The notes beneath the pieces were generated by a model. It had not been told where the DNA came from and did no database searches. It was given only the letters and a program-made list of their open reading frames with translations. A stretch of DNA of 64,000 nt, from the NCBI RefSeq assembly GCF_029168945.1, contig NC_083605.1:72806969-72870968 (forward strand), given 5' to 3'. This DNA is from Cannabis sativa (taxonomy: Eukaryota > Streptophyta > Magnoliopsida > Rosales > Cannabaceae). Position 1 is the first letter of the stretch; each line of letters starts with the position of its first letter. The translations under genes were made by a program, and so were the position numbers. Positions 22,408 to 35,640 of the stretch are shown one piece after another.

Positions 22408-24059
22408 ATGATGGGCTCTTGTTCCTCGATCTTAAAAGAAGAAGAAGAATGGGCTCTGACAAATTCAGAGCAAATGTCGTATCTTCGACCAATAGCCTTA
22501 TGTAATGTTATGTATAAAATCATCACTAAGGTTATGGTTAATAGAATGAAATCGATTATGGATATTATTATCTCGAAGAATCAAAGTGCTTTCATCCCAG
22601 GAAGGTTGATTTCTGATAATGTCTTGGTCTCGTTTGAAATTCTTCACTACTTGAAGAGGAAAAGAAAGGGTAAAGATGGCTACATGGCTCTAAAATTGGA
22701 CATGAACAAAGCTTACAACCGTATTGAGAGAAACTTTCTTGAAGCTATGCTTTGTCAATTGGGGTTTGCAGATGCGTGAATTCGACTTATTCTGAATTGT
22801 GTTACTTCTGCTAGTTACCAAATTATTCATAGAAGTTATGAAGTTGGTCCAATTATTCCATATAGAGGTATCGGCTAAGGGAATCCCTTATCTCTATACC
22901 TCTTTACATTGTGTGCGGAGGCCCGCTCAGTGTTTCTTCAAAAATACAAACAATGTGGTTTGCTTCATGGTTGTAAAGTGGCAAATGGTGCCCTAAGAAT
23001 TTCACATACGCTCTTCGCTTATGATAGCTACTTATACTATAAAGCTTTAAGAATTGAAGTGGTTCAAATCCAAGAAATTCTTCACAAGTTTGAGTTGGCT
23101 TCAGGTCAAAATATTAATTTTTCTAAGTCATCCATATTCTTTAGTTCTAATACTACTGTTTCACTAAAAAAACACTTTGTAGTTTTTTGGGCATGATTGT
23201 GGCTGCTGACGATAGTCTTTATTTGGGGCTTCCTAGTACTATGACTCGTAATAAAACTACTACTTTGGGCTATCTAAAAGAAAAAGTGAGGAGGAGGCTT
23301 CAAGGCTAGGGTACAAAGTTTCTATCTCGAACTGGGAAGAAAATTTTAGTTAAGACGATAGCACAAGCTCTACCAAGTTATGCCATGAGTATCTTCTTGT
23401 TACCTTTGGAGACCATTAGAGAGTTGGAGAGTTTATTGTCAAAGTTTTGGTGGCAATTCTCTACTAGCTCTACTAATAGTATTCATTGGTTATCTTGGAA
23501 GTAGCTTTGTAAACATAATTCAAAGGGCAAAATAGATTTTTGTGACTTGAGAAATTTTAATCTAGCTTTTTTGAGGAAACAAGGTTGGAATCTACTCTTC
23601 AAACCAGATTCTTTAGTGGCAAGGATTTTTAAAACCAAATATTATCCTCATGGTTGTTTTCTTTTAGGTACCATTGGATTCAATCCGAATTTTGTTTGGC
23701 GTAGTGTTTTAGAGGCGCAACAGTTAGTATCAAAAGGGGTTCGGTGGACTATTGAAGATGGTAAAAACATTATTGCAGTTTTGGGTGAACCTTGGCTCCC
23801 TAATAAACTGAACCCGATGGTTATCTCCTCTAATCCTAGCCTTATTGGGGCTAAAGCTAGTAATCTTCTGAACATGAATGGTACAGATTGGGATACTGAA
23901 GTGCTAGCTGATCTTTTGAGCAATGTGATCAAGACTTGATCGTGAAAATCCCAGTGAAAATCCACCAGGTCGTGACTGTCTTAGTTGGTCCCTGGAATTG
24001 TCTGGTTTATACACTGTAAAAAGTGCTTACAAGCTTGCTCAAGAGACTCATGGAGTTGT
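22408..24059 (+). pseudogene. LINE-A reverse transcriptase relic
   Basis: RT landmarks are in order: SYLRPIALCNVMYKIITK, NQSAFIPGRLISDNVL and ALKLDMNKAYNRIE (22470-22740), then after a frame change the palm region around 22960-23060. The catalytic YADD/FADD-type site reads FAYDS, so one of the two key aspartates is lost. The later region (KILVKTIAQALPSYAMSIF; NFNLAFLRKQGWNLLFKP) reaches 23939 and then continues in another frame to the Copia insertion. In-frame stops, including TAG in the QG*GT segment near 23308, make this non-functional. Confidence 0.85.
24055..24059 (+). repeat. Target-site duplication of the Copia element, left copy
   Basis: GTTGT precedes the TGTTGG start of LTR-A. The same five bases follow LTR-C at 35636-35640 and also precede LTR-C at 33740-33744. 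Confidence 0.85.
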
Positions 24060-25951
24060 TGTTGGAAATTATTTTACCAGGATCTTAGATCTACTCACAA
24101 GTATGTTTATTAACATCCTAAATAAGAACTTTCTAAAACGATAAATTAAACACATATAAAGTTTAGGAAACCTTACATTGGGTGCAGTGGAATAATATGA
24201 CTCCTTCCGTTCAGATATCTAGCCCTTGATTCCTTTCTGTAGCAGAGCATTATCAATATCTGAACCTGGATCTCTTTTTCTGAATCTTTGATGCTGAAAC
24301 TCCTTTGCTGATGATCTTTCTTCACGATCTTCCTCACTATGATTGAGGTATCACTTGATGTGTGTGGGCACTACTCATACACTAAGGATTTCGAAATTAT
24401 CAAGGAAGAAGAGAGAGATTGGTCAGCTAAAGATAGGGAGAGAGAAGGCTCAGTTTTTCTGAATAGAAAAAGTCAGAATAAAAGTGTGTTTTTCTGAAGC
24501 CTTCACTATCTATTTATAGCATTCCACTAGGGTTAGATTTGAATTATATGGCATTAAAATAATGAAAAAATCAGTTTAAATTTCCTACAAAAGTGGCTGG
24601 CCCTGCCTTTAATGGATTGGGCCTTGGGCTTTGCAATTTTGCAATTTTAACACCTTTTGTATCTGATTTTCTCAAAAATGTCAATTTCCTAATTCAAACA
24701 TTTAAATGCCAATTCTAACTATTTAATAACTATAAATAATTATTAAATAATATTGTCATTTATCATATTTATTAATTGAACCATACAAAGTATCATAATT
24801 AACAAATATGCCCCTATAAACTCTTTCTTTACAATTTCGCCCTTACTTAGTGAAAAATTCACAAATAGACATAGTCTAATTTGAGAATTATAATTGATTA
24901 ATCAAAACCAATTACATGAGTCTTACAAGCAATATTATCTCAACTAGTGGGGGGACCATGGGTCTATATAACCGAGCTTCCAATAAGTAGATCAAGAATT
25001 TAGCACTAAAATTCACTAACTTATTAATTCTTCGTTGAATCCACGCATAGAACTTAGAATTGCACTCTCAGTTATATAGAATGCTCTATATGTTCCACCA
25101 TATAGACACATCATTAGTTATCCATTGTTATAATCCTAATGTGATCAATGATCCTCTATATGAATGATCTACACTGTAAAGGGATTAAATTACCGTTACA
25201 CCCTACAATGTATTTATTCCTTAAAACACTTGACCCCGTATAAATGATATTTCAGCTAATGTGAAATGAGTACTCCACCATTTATGTTCGTTTGGTCAAG
25301 CTCGAAGGAGATCATCCTTTGCTTACTATTCGCCAGATAGAAGCTATAGATTCCATGTTTATGATAGCGCTCCCACTCAATTGCACTACCGTGTTCCCAA
25401 AAAGTACGTATCACCCTGACCAAAAGGTAGGCTTAACTAACAATTCAAGGAACACGAATAGCCTTTCAAGATTGAGCCTAATCATAACAGGATTAAGATC
25501 ATTTGATCTAGGATCAACTAGGCGATATTGACTTGAATAGATATTACGGTAAGTTTAATAAATCTAAGTCAAAGTTCAATATCGGTCCCTTCCGATGCAT
25601 ACTCCATGCATCCAACCTGAGCTTTACTTTAACCAATGTTCTGGAAAGAACATAGCACTGCTCCAAATGCAAGTAAACTCTTGTTGTAGATTATCATATC
25701 AGTAAAACCCTGTGTCTGATAAATCTAGGAAACTTTATTCACATAGTCATGTTTACTTTCCAATGTGTTGACGGCACAATAAACAGGATCAAGTATGTGA
25801 AAAGGGTTTCAGATGAATTTATACATTATGTACATATAATCATGAAATAAATCATGTGAACCATGCAACATTAAATGTTATTTCTGATCTATATTAATAA
25901 GTAAATCTGATTATATTGAAATGAGTTTTATTTAGGGCATAAAACCCAACA
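24060..25951 (-). repeat. Copia LTR-A (1892 bp), full 3' LTR
   Basis: Begins TGTTGGAAATTATTTTACC and ends AAACCCAACA, with the GTTGT duplication on its LINE side. A PPT-like tract CAAGTGGGAGTT (minus strand) abuts the inner end at 25952-25963. Confidence 0.9.
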
Positions 25952-28900
25952 AACTCCCACTTGCACTAATATAAAACAAAAAGTGTGTTTCAATTAATCT
26001 CAACACCTTGATATACAAATCAAGTGTAGTAGTAGTAAACTCCTCGTAATAGGATCTGAAAGGTTGAATTAACCACAACCTTTTCTCCACTATTACACTT
26101 CCTTAATCACAAAATCATTGATAATGTGAAATTCCTCTCTATATGTTTACTCTCTTGGGATACTGGATTCTATACCTTTGGCAACTACTTTTGGTTAATC
26201 AGGAAATTAACAGTAGTAGTTTAAGGCAATTTGGAATGGTGCCAAAGATGTATAGAACTTTCCTTAGACTGAATAAGTACCTTTCCTGCAGCTTTAACAT
26301 TCAGTCTCTCTCTGGTAGACCTAGAGACTTCAGATAGGTTTTTACACTTCTCCAAAATCACTATTCCACCCCCAGAGTAATCACCATCTTATCAGAAAGA
26401 TTTTCTAGCACAAAGGCAAATTTCGAAATCTGATATGGTGTAATCTAAGAGTTTTAAACACACCCTTATAGACTAACTTATAGTTCCTCTTCTTAATCTT
26501 AAAATTTACTTGATTGTCTTCCAATGTTCTTCTCCTGGATTAATCTGATACCTACTCATTACTCCCACTCAATGCAGTGTCTGGTCTAAGGCATACAAAA
26601 GCATATCTAAGACCTTTCACTGTTGATGTAAGAAATTCTTTCATGGCTTTATCTTTTCTGGAATAGTTAAGACTTTTCCTTAGATAAATAAAATCTATAC
26701 CTAAGAAGTTGTGAAGCTTCTATAGATTGCCATTAGAAAGAAAATGCTTCAGCATCTTACTACAGTAAGTTGCTTGCATTAAAGTAAGTAATTACCAGGT
26801 ATACCACAAGCCATAGATTTAGATAAACTCAAACCTATAATACTAGGAACAGGAAGTTTTGTTAAGTCCATTGAATGGACTTATAAACGTAAATTTCCTT
26901 TTATGTCCTTGTAATAGAAAACTTAAGGTTACTCCATGTGAATGGATTAAACCATAGTTCTATTGGCTTTTCTTCTTAGTTTCTTATCTTGACAATCCAT
27001 TACTTGTTTAAACTCACAATGGATTTTAATCACTAGTGTCTCCCAAGTCATAAGAAGGTGAGTTCCTAGAAACTCTCCCACTACGACAAGGTACCGTGAA
27101 TTATGTCGAAGAAAACTAAATGGTATTAACCTCTTTGGTTGTGACAAGACAACGAGAGCGGTGGGATCATCATATATTATATAAGATGATAGAACACTTT
27201 TGGAATCAAGAATTAAATATCTCCTTTATTTGCTACTTGTTTTTCAGACTTAGTCATTTTCTTAGAAAAGTAGTATTTGTTTGAACAAACACTTTCTTAT
27301 CTATTGACAATGGGATGGTCCACCCCTAATCACTTAGAATAGCTAAGAAACCATGGTTAACAGTTCTAGCTTTTCTTAAGATTTTGATTAGGTCATCCAT
27401 GAATCTAGTAATGATTTACATTAAGTATACAACCATTACATCATTCTGAAATTGTATTACCATAGAAGGATTTAGGCAACGACTAGTAACTAATCATCAA
27501 CATGCAACTCGAAATTTACGGGAGGTAAGTTTGGATATAATTCAAAAATCAATTTAATGATCTTTGAACTGCATATCTACTAACTATTTCTCCACCCCTA
27601 TCAGTTCGCAAGATCTTTAACCACTGACCTTAATGGTTTTAACCATTGCTAGAAATTAATAAAATTTTTCAAACATTTCAAATTTCTTTGCTAAAAGGTA
27701 TAATCTAGAGTGATCGTTTTAAGAATACAACGAAAAACTCATATCCACCCCTGAATGTACATCCATCTGCGAATGAGATGAACTACTTTCAGTGGATATA
27801 GGCATATTAACTCTTTGCAGAGATTGATCTTGTCAAATCCACTATGAACAAGATACAAATGCCATAGATTAAGAAAAATATGGTTGTGTCGTTTTGATGA
27901 CTTAGGTATAGTTACATCAAAGAGTTCTTAGAATACTGCAAGTGGATCCTGGTCACAGAATACCTAACTCATATTCCATACAGTTTTAATCCATTGATAG
28001 AAGATGGATATTTAAACACTTGAGAAAGTGTAACTGTATTGTATTCTGGAATTAGAAATATAAGAAAATTTCTATTTGGATTCTAAAATTAAAGTCAAAG
28101 ACTTGAATTCAACCAAATATAATGAGTAATTCTTTCTTGGACCACCACTACTAATACAAACTCTAAGTCAGATTTGCCCATACAAGTAGGAGATTTCTAA
28201 GATTGAGGATTTATATCAATTGGGAATAGAATTTCGGGATTATAATCATAAGCGTCATTTAATTTCTTAAGAGAAAATATAATGACATGAAATGATTTAT
28301 AGACCATTCATCCAATGATATATTATTAAGCTAATTCGAAATGAATAAGCTAAGAGGAATTAGGATAATTTCGTTTATAAATAAGAATCCAACGATGCTT
28401 CGATTAGCGAAAGACAAAGTAATCTTATTTATGTAATCTTCTTGTTTCATATTGTAAAAATACTAGTCTAAGGTGTCATCAATTGATGAACAGCTAGATG
28501 TCGCATATACAATACTTATCTTTCGAGATCTTACACTATTATGTATGTCTAATGGTGAAAATCCATTAGGGATTTATCTCATTAGAAAAATAAACATGTT
28601 AAACCAACAATGAAGATTCGAAATTAAACTACAACTTAATAACAGAAAATAACATGGTTCAATATAAATTCATACACAATTCAGAAATTATAAGCATATA
28701 GCAAGTAGGAATGACAAGTGAAAATACTAAAACATACAATCCTAAATAATTTCCAAGGTTTTTCAACAAACTGATACAGTGTCCCGTTTAGGCGAGAGTC
28801 AAAGCATCATCCATTGAATAGAGTTGTCAGCTCATCTAAAATGATAACCATTCTAGCAACCTTTTATTCGATCAAGATTGGAACTCAGCGTTGTCCCGTT

Positions 28901-31900
28901 TAGGCGAGAGTCAAGGCAATTCTATCTTATGAGCTTCCACCATTGTTTCATAATTTGCAAGTCAAGTATGGTCGCCACCATTAGGGTGATCCATACCATA
29001 CAAAATACTTACAAACTACTTATCATGCGAGGTTAAACGGTGCGAAATTGCTAATGAACGTTCCTCCATTAGGGAGGATTACTCACTAAAACAAACGCGG
29101 TGTAAAACCCACAATGGAGATCGAATATCTTTTGATAATAAAGCTCATTATTTAAAAAGAGTTGTATTTTCTTTTATTCTCTTTATTTATTCTATTTATT
29201 TTAAATATATATTTATTTAATTAAAATTCCAATTTAGAATGAAAAATTCTAAATATAAATTTTAATTTAATATTCATAAATTTTACTTAGATGGATATGA
29301 AAATAACATGAATTATTTCCATCTTAGTAATAATTTCCAATAAATATTTAGAAAAAATATTTAAGTTGTTACAAAATTAATTTAAATTAATTTACAACTC
29401 AAATTTAATTTTCTATAAATATATATTGCATTTTGAAAAATTAAAGTATATAAGAATACAATTTTCGAAAAATGCATATTAAAATAAAAAATAAATCTTG
29501 GAAAAATTATTCTAATTTAATGTTGGCCCAAAATTAATTAATAAAATTAATTTACAACAAAAAATATAATTTTCCTATTTAATTAAATATATAAGAAAAA
29601 ATTTCAAATATTTAAGTATGATGATGAAAATCAACTTAAATATTAATTTTCTATTTAATTAAATACACTAGAAAAATACTTCAAGCAAAAATATCACCTA
29701 TCTAGATTTTCCTTTGACTAATTAATTCAATTTCTAATAATATACTTTAATTCAATTTATTTTAAATTAACCAATAAATGAAAAAATCATTGATTTAAGT
29801 TGATCCAAGAATTAATTAAAATAATTAATTTACAACTTAATCTATTTTTCAAGATAAAATTCGAAATTCTAGCATTTAAGAAATGCAATTTCGAAAATTG
29901 ATTAATAAAATAAAGAAAAAATATATTTTGAAAATTATTTAAATTTAGTTGAAAAATTAAATTTCAACTAAAAATAATTTTCTATTTAATTAAATGTCAT
30001 AAAAAAGAAATATTTAAGTATGATGATAAAAATCAACTTAGATATTTAATTTTCAAATTAATTAAATGTATTAAATTCAAGAAATAAATAATTAAGTGTA
30101 GAGAAGGCTTAATTATTAATTTCTAGTTTAATACTAGGAAAAATATACTTAAAATAAATTGTACCAAAATTAATTATTTAAATAATTAATTTCACAATGT
30201 ATAATATTTTCCTATTTAATATTAGAAATAATAAGTAGTCTAGAAATAACTATCTAGAAAATATCTTATTTGACTAAGTATCTTTTCCAAAAAATTTGAA
30301 AAAATATCTAATTTAAGTTGTATTAGAAAAAATCTAGAACTTAAATATTTTTCAAATTTAAATTTAATTAAATATCAAAAATTAAGTTGTAACCACTTAA
30401 TTTGAAAATATTCCATTTTAAGTTAATATTCGAAAAGATATTAACTTAAAAAATATCTAAAGAATCTTAATAACCAATGCCTAAAATTCCTCAACTTAAT
30501 TTTGAAATTTTGAATTCAAAAGATATTCAGATTTAAGTTGGTTAGTTGAAGATAAGTAAATATCAACTTAAATAGGAATATTTAATGAAAAATTTAAATT
30601 AAGTTCCAGAAAGAATCTAGATGGTTATAATTCTATATTTAATTAAATACAAGAAAATACATATAGTTTAGCTTAGAATAAAGAATTCTTTAAACTATAA
30701 TTTTCTTAAATTAATTTCAAAATAAATGAAATTAATTATGTTGCTAATCAATTTTATTAGGTTAAACTAGTTTAATTAACCTAGTACAGTTATTCAAATC
30801 AGGCAAATGGGCCTTCACAATTGGGGTAGTTTGTGTGAGGGGGTGGTGGGTTCAGTATGTCGTACCCACTTCTATGGCTCCCAACTCTCACACAAGGCCC
30901 AAAAGAGAGGAATTTAACCTTAATAAGAACAACTGTTATTAATTGAATAGGCCCAAAAACTATATGGGCCTAAATAAATTCTATCAATAACTATGATAAT
31001 TTATTTTAGCAACATTAACCTATATGCATCTATAATAAAATTAAACACATAGGCTCACACAGGCACACTTTGGATGTGTCCTATCATGTTGCTAGGTCAT
31101 ACACAGATGAAAGAAGATTGTAAATATACCTGTTACAAATTATTATCTTGACCAAGGGAGCCATCAGATCATTAGATCTGGCAAAAGGTAACCATGGCTA
31201 TTTGCAATCAAGTAATAATAGGTTTTGAAAACTTACAAACAAGCTAAAACACATACTCCTGCAACAAGGTTAGCTGGATAGTTGGATGTAGGATTTATTT
31301 AATTTAAAATTAAATAATTAATTTCGAAATAATAAATAAAATATTTATTTTCGAAATATTAAAATAAAATAAAAAAAAATCTAAATTTAAAATTAAACCT
31401 ACAATTTTGAAAAATTAGGTTTCAACCAACCTAAATATCATTTCAAAATTTGCTAACTACTTTTAAAAAATTAAATGTTATTTTATAAATAAAAATTAGA
31501 AAAGATAAGTTAAATATCTTTTCAAATTTAATTTAAATAAATAAAATAACAAAATTTAAAAGTTAGCAAAATATCTTACATCTATTTAAAATTACATGAT
31601 TATAAATATCTTATTTTAAATTTAAATAAGGTCAAAATATCTAAAAAGATTTAAAAAAAATCTTAAAAGATAAGATATAATTAAAAATATCTTAAAAGAT
31701 AAGATATTTTAAAAAATATCTTAAAAGATTTTATAAATATCTTATAAAATCTGACCTTAAATTTAAAAAAAAAATAAGATATAATCAAATTTAAAAATAA
31801 GATAGATTTTTAAGCAAGAAGATAGATACTAATTCTATTCAAATTCAAATTACACTAATATCTTGAATTAAATTTAAAAAAAAAATAAATTAATTCAAAA

Positions 31901-32295
31901 TGATAATTAGAATTGAATTAGGAATAGTAATAGTATATAAACAAAACCATACAAAAAATTGGAAGTTAATTCCATGAAAAAGTATGAAAAATTGAAGGAA
32001 AAAGAAAAAATTCGAAACTGTACGGACAGTTCTGCGATCGCAGGAAAATATCAGCACAACCCCGATTTTGTCAAATCTTCAAAAAATGCTAACTTGCTTA
32101 ATTTTTTCCACACTATCCAATAAAAATAATTCCAGAAACGAAATCACAATTATTTTTCACGAAAATTTCACAAACATCAATCAATCATCAAATAACACTC
32201 AATACAACATGATACCATCCAAAGAACACACAAAAAATCGTTTTAAAGTCCAAATTACATGTAAGTAAATCAATTACCATGGCTCTGAGGCCAGT
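25952..32295 (-). pseudogene. Copia internal region with pol relic and AT-rich 5' leader
   Basis: Minus-strand Copia pol remnants occupy about 26000-28200 and are broken by many stops and indels. From about 29130 to 30780 and 31280 to 31930 the sequence is extremely AT-rich, with loosely repeated TTTAATTAAAT / ATTTAAGTATGATGAT units and no coding signal. A 22-bp word, GTCCCGTTTAGGCGAGAG plus TCAA, occurs twice (28781, 28893). A GC-richer leader segment at 30805-30900 has nested inverted repeats. No intact gag was found. Confidence 0.75.
32277..32293 (-). promoter_or_regulatory. Primer-binding site of the Copia element
   Basis: On the minus strand TGGCCTCAGAGCCATGG lies two bases from LTR-B. 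It resembles the initiator tRNA-Met type PBS (TGGTATCAGAGC) common in plant Copia elements, with two changed bases. It sets the element's orientation. Confidence 0.65.
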
Positions 32296-32778
32296 TGTTG
32301 GAAATTATTTTACCAGGATCTTAGATCTACTCACAAGTATGTTTATTAACATCCTAAATAAGAACTTTCTAAAACGATAAATTAAACACATATAAAGTTT
32401 AGGAAACCTTACATTGGGTGCAGCGGAATAATATGACTCCTTCCGTTCAGATATCTAGCCCTTGATTCCTTTCTGTAGCAGAGCATTATCAATATCTGAA
32501 CCTGGATCTCTTTCTCTGAATCTTTGATGCTGAAACTCCTTTGCTGATGATCTTTCTTCACGATCTTCCTCACTATGATTGAGGTATCACTTGATGTGTG
32601 TGGGCACTACTCATACACTAAGGATTTCGAAATTATCAAGGAAGAAGAGAGAGATTGGTCAGCTAAAGATAGGGAGAGAGAAGGCTCAGTTTTTCTGAAT
32701 AGAAAAAGTCAGAATAAAAGTGTGTTTTTCTGAAGCCTTCACTATCTATTTATAGCATTCCACTAGGGCTAGATTTGA
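32296..32778 (-). repeat. Copia LTR-B, truncated 5' LTR
   Basis: Matches the first 483 bp of LTR-A, then switches directly to LINE-A sequence corresponding to 23089 onward. The five bases TTTGA at the switch (32774-32778) are common to both parents, which is microhomology at the junction. Confidence 0.9.
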
Positions 32779-33744
32779 GTTGGCTTCAGGTCAAAATATT
32801 AATTTTTCTAAGTCATCCATATTCTTTAGTTCTAATACTACTGTTTCACTAAAAAAAAACTTTGTAGTTTTTTGGGCATGATTGTGGCTGCTGACGATAG
32901 TCTTTATTTGGGGCTTCCTAGTACTATGACTCGTAATAAAACTACTACTTTGGGCTATCTAAAAGAAAAAGTGAGGAGGAGGCTTCAAGGCTAGGGTACA
33001 AAGTTTCTATCTCGAACTGGGAAGAAAATTTTAGTTAAGACGATAGCACAAGCTCTACCAAGTTATGCCATGAGTATCTTCTTGTTACCTTTGGAGACCA
33101 TTAGAGAGTTGGAGAGTTTATTGTCAAAGTTTTGGTGGCAATTCTCTACTAGCTCTACTAATAGTATTCATTGGTTATCTTGGAAGTAGCTTTGTAAACA
33201 TAATTCAAAGGGCAAAATAGATTTTTGTGACTTGAGAAATTTTAATCTAGCTTTTTTGAGGAAACAAGGTTGGAATCTACTCTTCAAACCAGATTCTTTA
33301 GTGGCAAGGATTTTTAAAACCAAATATTATCCTCATGGTTGTTTTCTTTTAGGTACCATTGGATTCAATCCGAATTTTGTTTGGCGTAGTGTTTTAGAGG
33401 CGCAACAGTTAGTATCAAAAGGGGTTCGGTGGACTATTGAAGATGGTAAAAACATTATTGCAGTTTTGGGTGAACCTTGGCTCCCTAATAAACTGAACCC
33501 GATGGTTATCTCCTCTAATCCTAGCCTTATTGGGGCTAAAGCTAGTAATCTTCTGAACATGAATGGTACAGATTGGGATACTGAAGTGCTAGCTGATCTT
33601 TTGAGCAATGTGATCAAGACTTGATCGTGAAAATCCCAGTGAAAATCCACCAGGTCGTGACTGTCTTAGTTGGTCCCTGGAATTGTCTGGTTTATACACT
33701 GTAAAAAGTGCTTACAAGCTTGCTCAAGAGACTCATGGAGTTGT
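32774..33744 (+). repeat. Second copy of LINE-A segment 23089-24059
   Basis: About 971 bp of LINE RT/zf-RVT sequence repeats 23089-24059 at a constant offset of 9685 with almost no differences (one A-run base near 32855 noted). It includes the same stops and ends in GTTGT followed by a full Copia LTR. It is therefore a duplication of the already interrupted LINE, not an independent LINE. Confidence 0.92.
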
Positions 33745-35635
33745 TGTTGGAAATTATTTTACCAGGATCTTAGATCTACTCACAAGTATGTTTATTAACA
33801 TCCTAAATAAGAACTTTCTAAAACGATAAATTAAACACATATAAAGTTTAGGAAACCTTACATTGGGTGCAGTGGAATAATATGACTCCTTCCGTTCAGA
33901 TATCTAGCCCTTGATTCCTTTACGTAGCGAGCATTATCAATATACGAACCTGGATCTCTTTTACGAATCTTTGATGCTGAAACTCCTTTGCTGATGATCT
34001 TTCTTCACGATCTTCCTCACTATGATTGAGGTATCACTTGATGTGTGTGGGCACTACTCATACACTAAGGATTTCGAAATTATCAAGGAAGAAGAGAGAG
34101 ATTGGTCAGCTAAAGATAGGGAGAGAGAAGGCTCAGTTTTTCTGAATAGAAAAAGTCAGAATAAAAGTGTGTTTTTCTGAAGCCTTCACTATCTATTTAT
34201 AGCATTCCACTAGGGTTAGATTTGAATTATATGGCATTAAAATAATGAAAAAATCAGTTTAAATTTCCTACAAAAGTGGCTGGCCCTGCCTTTAATGGAT
34301 TGGGCCTTGGGCTTTGCAATTTTGCAATTTTAACACCTTTTGTATCTGATTTTCTCAAAAATGTCAATTTCCTAATTCAAACATTTAAATGCCAATTCTA
34401 ACTATTTAATAACTATAAATAATTATTAAATAATATTGTCATTTATCATATTTATTAATTGAACCATACAAAGTATCATAATTAACAAATATGCCCCTAT
34501 AAACTCTTTCTTTACAATTTCGCCCTTACTTAGTGAAAAATTCACAAATAGACATAGTCTAATTTGAGAATTATAATTGATTAATCAAAACCAATTACAT
34601 GAGTCTTACAAGCAATATTATCTCAACTAGTGGGGGGACCATGGGTCTATATAACCGAGCTTCCAATAAGTAGATCAAGAATTTAGCACTAAAATTCACT
34701 AACTTATTAATTCTTCGTTGAATCCACGCATAGAACTTAGAATTGCACTCTCAGTTATATAGAATGCTCTATATGTTCCACCATATAGACACATCATTAG
34801 TTATCCATTGTTATAATCCTAATGTGATCAATGATCCTCTATATGAATGATCTACCTTTGTAAAGGGATTAAATTACCGTTACACCCTACAATGTATTTA
34901 TTCCTTAAAACACTTGACCCCGTATAAATGATATTTCAGCTAATGTGAAATGAGTACTCCACCATTTATGTTCGTTTGGTCAAGCTCGAAGGAGATCATC
35001 ATTTGCTTACTATTCGCCAGATAGAAGCTATAGATTCCATGTTTATGATAGCGCTCCCACTCAATTGCACTACCGTGTTCCCAAAAAGTACGTATCACCC
35101 TGACCAAAAGGTAGGCTTAACTAACAATTCAAGGAACACGAATAGCCTTTCAAGATTGAGCCTAATCATAACAGGATTAAGATCATTTGATCTAGGATCA
35201 ACTAGGCGATATTGACTTGAATAGATATTACGGTAAGTTTAATAAATCTAAGTCAAAGTTCAATATCGGTCCCTTCCGATGCATACTCCATGCATCCAAC
35301 CTGAGCTTTACTTTAACCAATGTTCTGGAAAGAACATAGCACTTCTCCAAATGCAAGTAAACTCTTGTTGTAGATTATCATATCAGTAAAACCACATGTA
35401 CGATAAATCTAGGAAACTTTATTCACATAGTCATGTTTACTTTCCAATGTGTTGACGGCACAATAAACAGGATCAAGTATGTGAAAAGGGTTTCAGATGA
35501 ATTTATACATTATGTACATATAATCATGAAATAAATCATGTGAACCATGCAACATTAAATGTTATTTCTGATCTATATTAATAAGTAAATCTGATTATAT
35601 TGAAATGAGTTTTATTTAGGGCATAAAACCCAACA
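33745..35635 (-). repeat. Copia LTR-C (1891 bp), full copy followed by LINE sequence
   Basis: Same length and termini as LTR-A, flanked on both sides by GTTGT. On its right the LINE resumes directly, so locally it has the form of a solo LTR or the right end of the insertion. Its differences from LTR-A cluster at CTG trinucleotides (see findings). Confidence 0.9.
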
Positions 35636-35640
35636 GTTGT

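Larger units (their letters stand above)
24060..32778 (-). mobile_element. Decayed Ty1/Copia LTR retrotransposon inserted in LINE-A
   Basis: On the minus strand the order is truncated 5' LTR (32778-32296), PBS, about 6.3 kb internal DNA, PPT, then full 3' LTR (25951-24060). The internal region has no long open frame but keeps Copia landmarks in the right order: integrase (KILRTDRGGE at about 27590-27620, RGGYEFF near 27735) and then the RT/RNase H junction (YAFVCLRPDTA at about 26580-26613, NPGEEHWKTIK near 26510-26545). LTR-A and the retained part of LTR-B differ at about two or three positions in 483 bp, so transposition was recent although pol is dead. Confidence 0.87.

Noticed and set aside
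25292..25531. 79-residue frame repeated at 34976-35215
   Set aside because: It lies within Copia LTR-A and LTR-C, so it is repeated by LTR duplication and not by gene conservation.
28781..28914. CRISPR-like repeat pair
   Set aside because: Only two copies of the 22-mer, in a plant retrotransposon leader, with no array or cas context.
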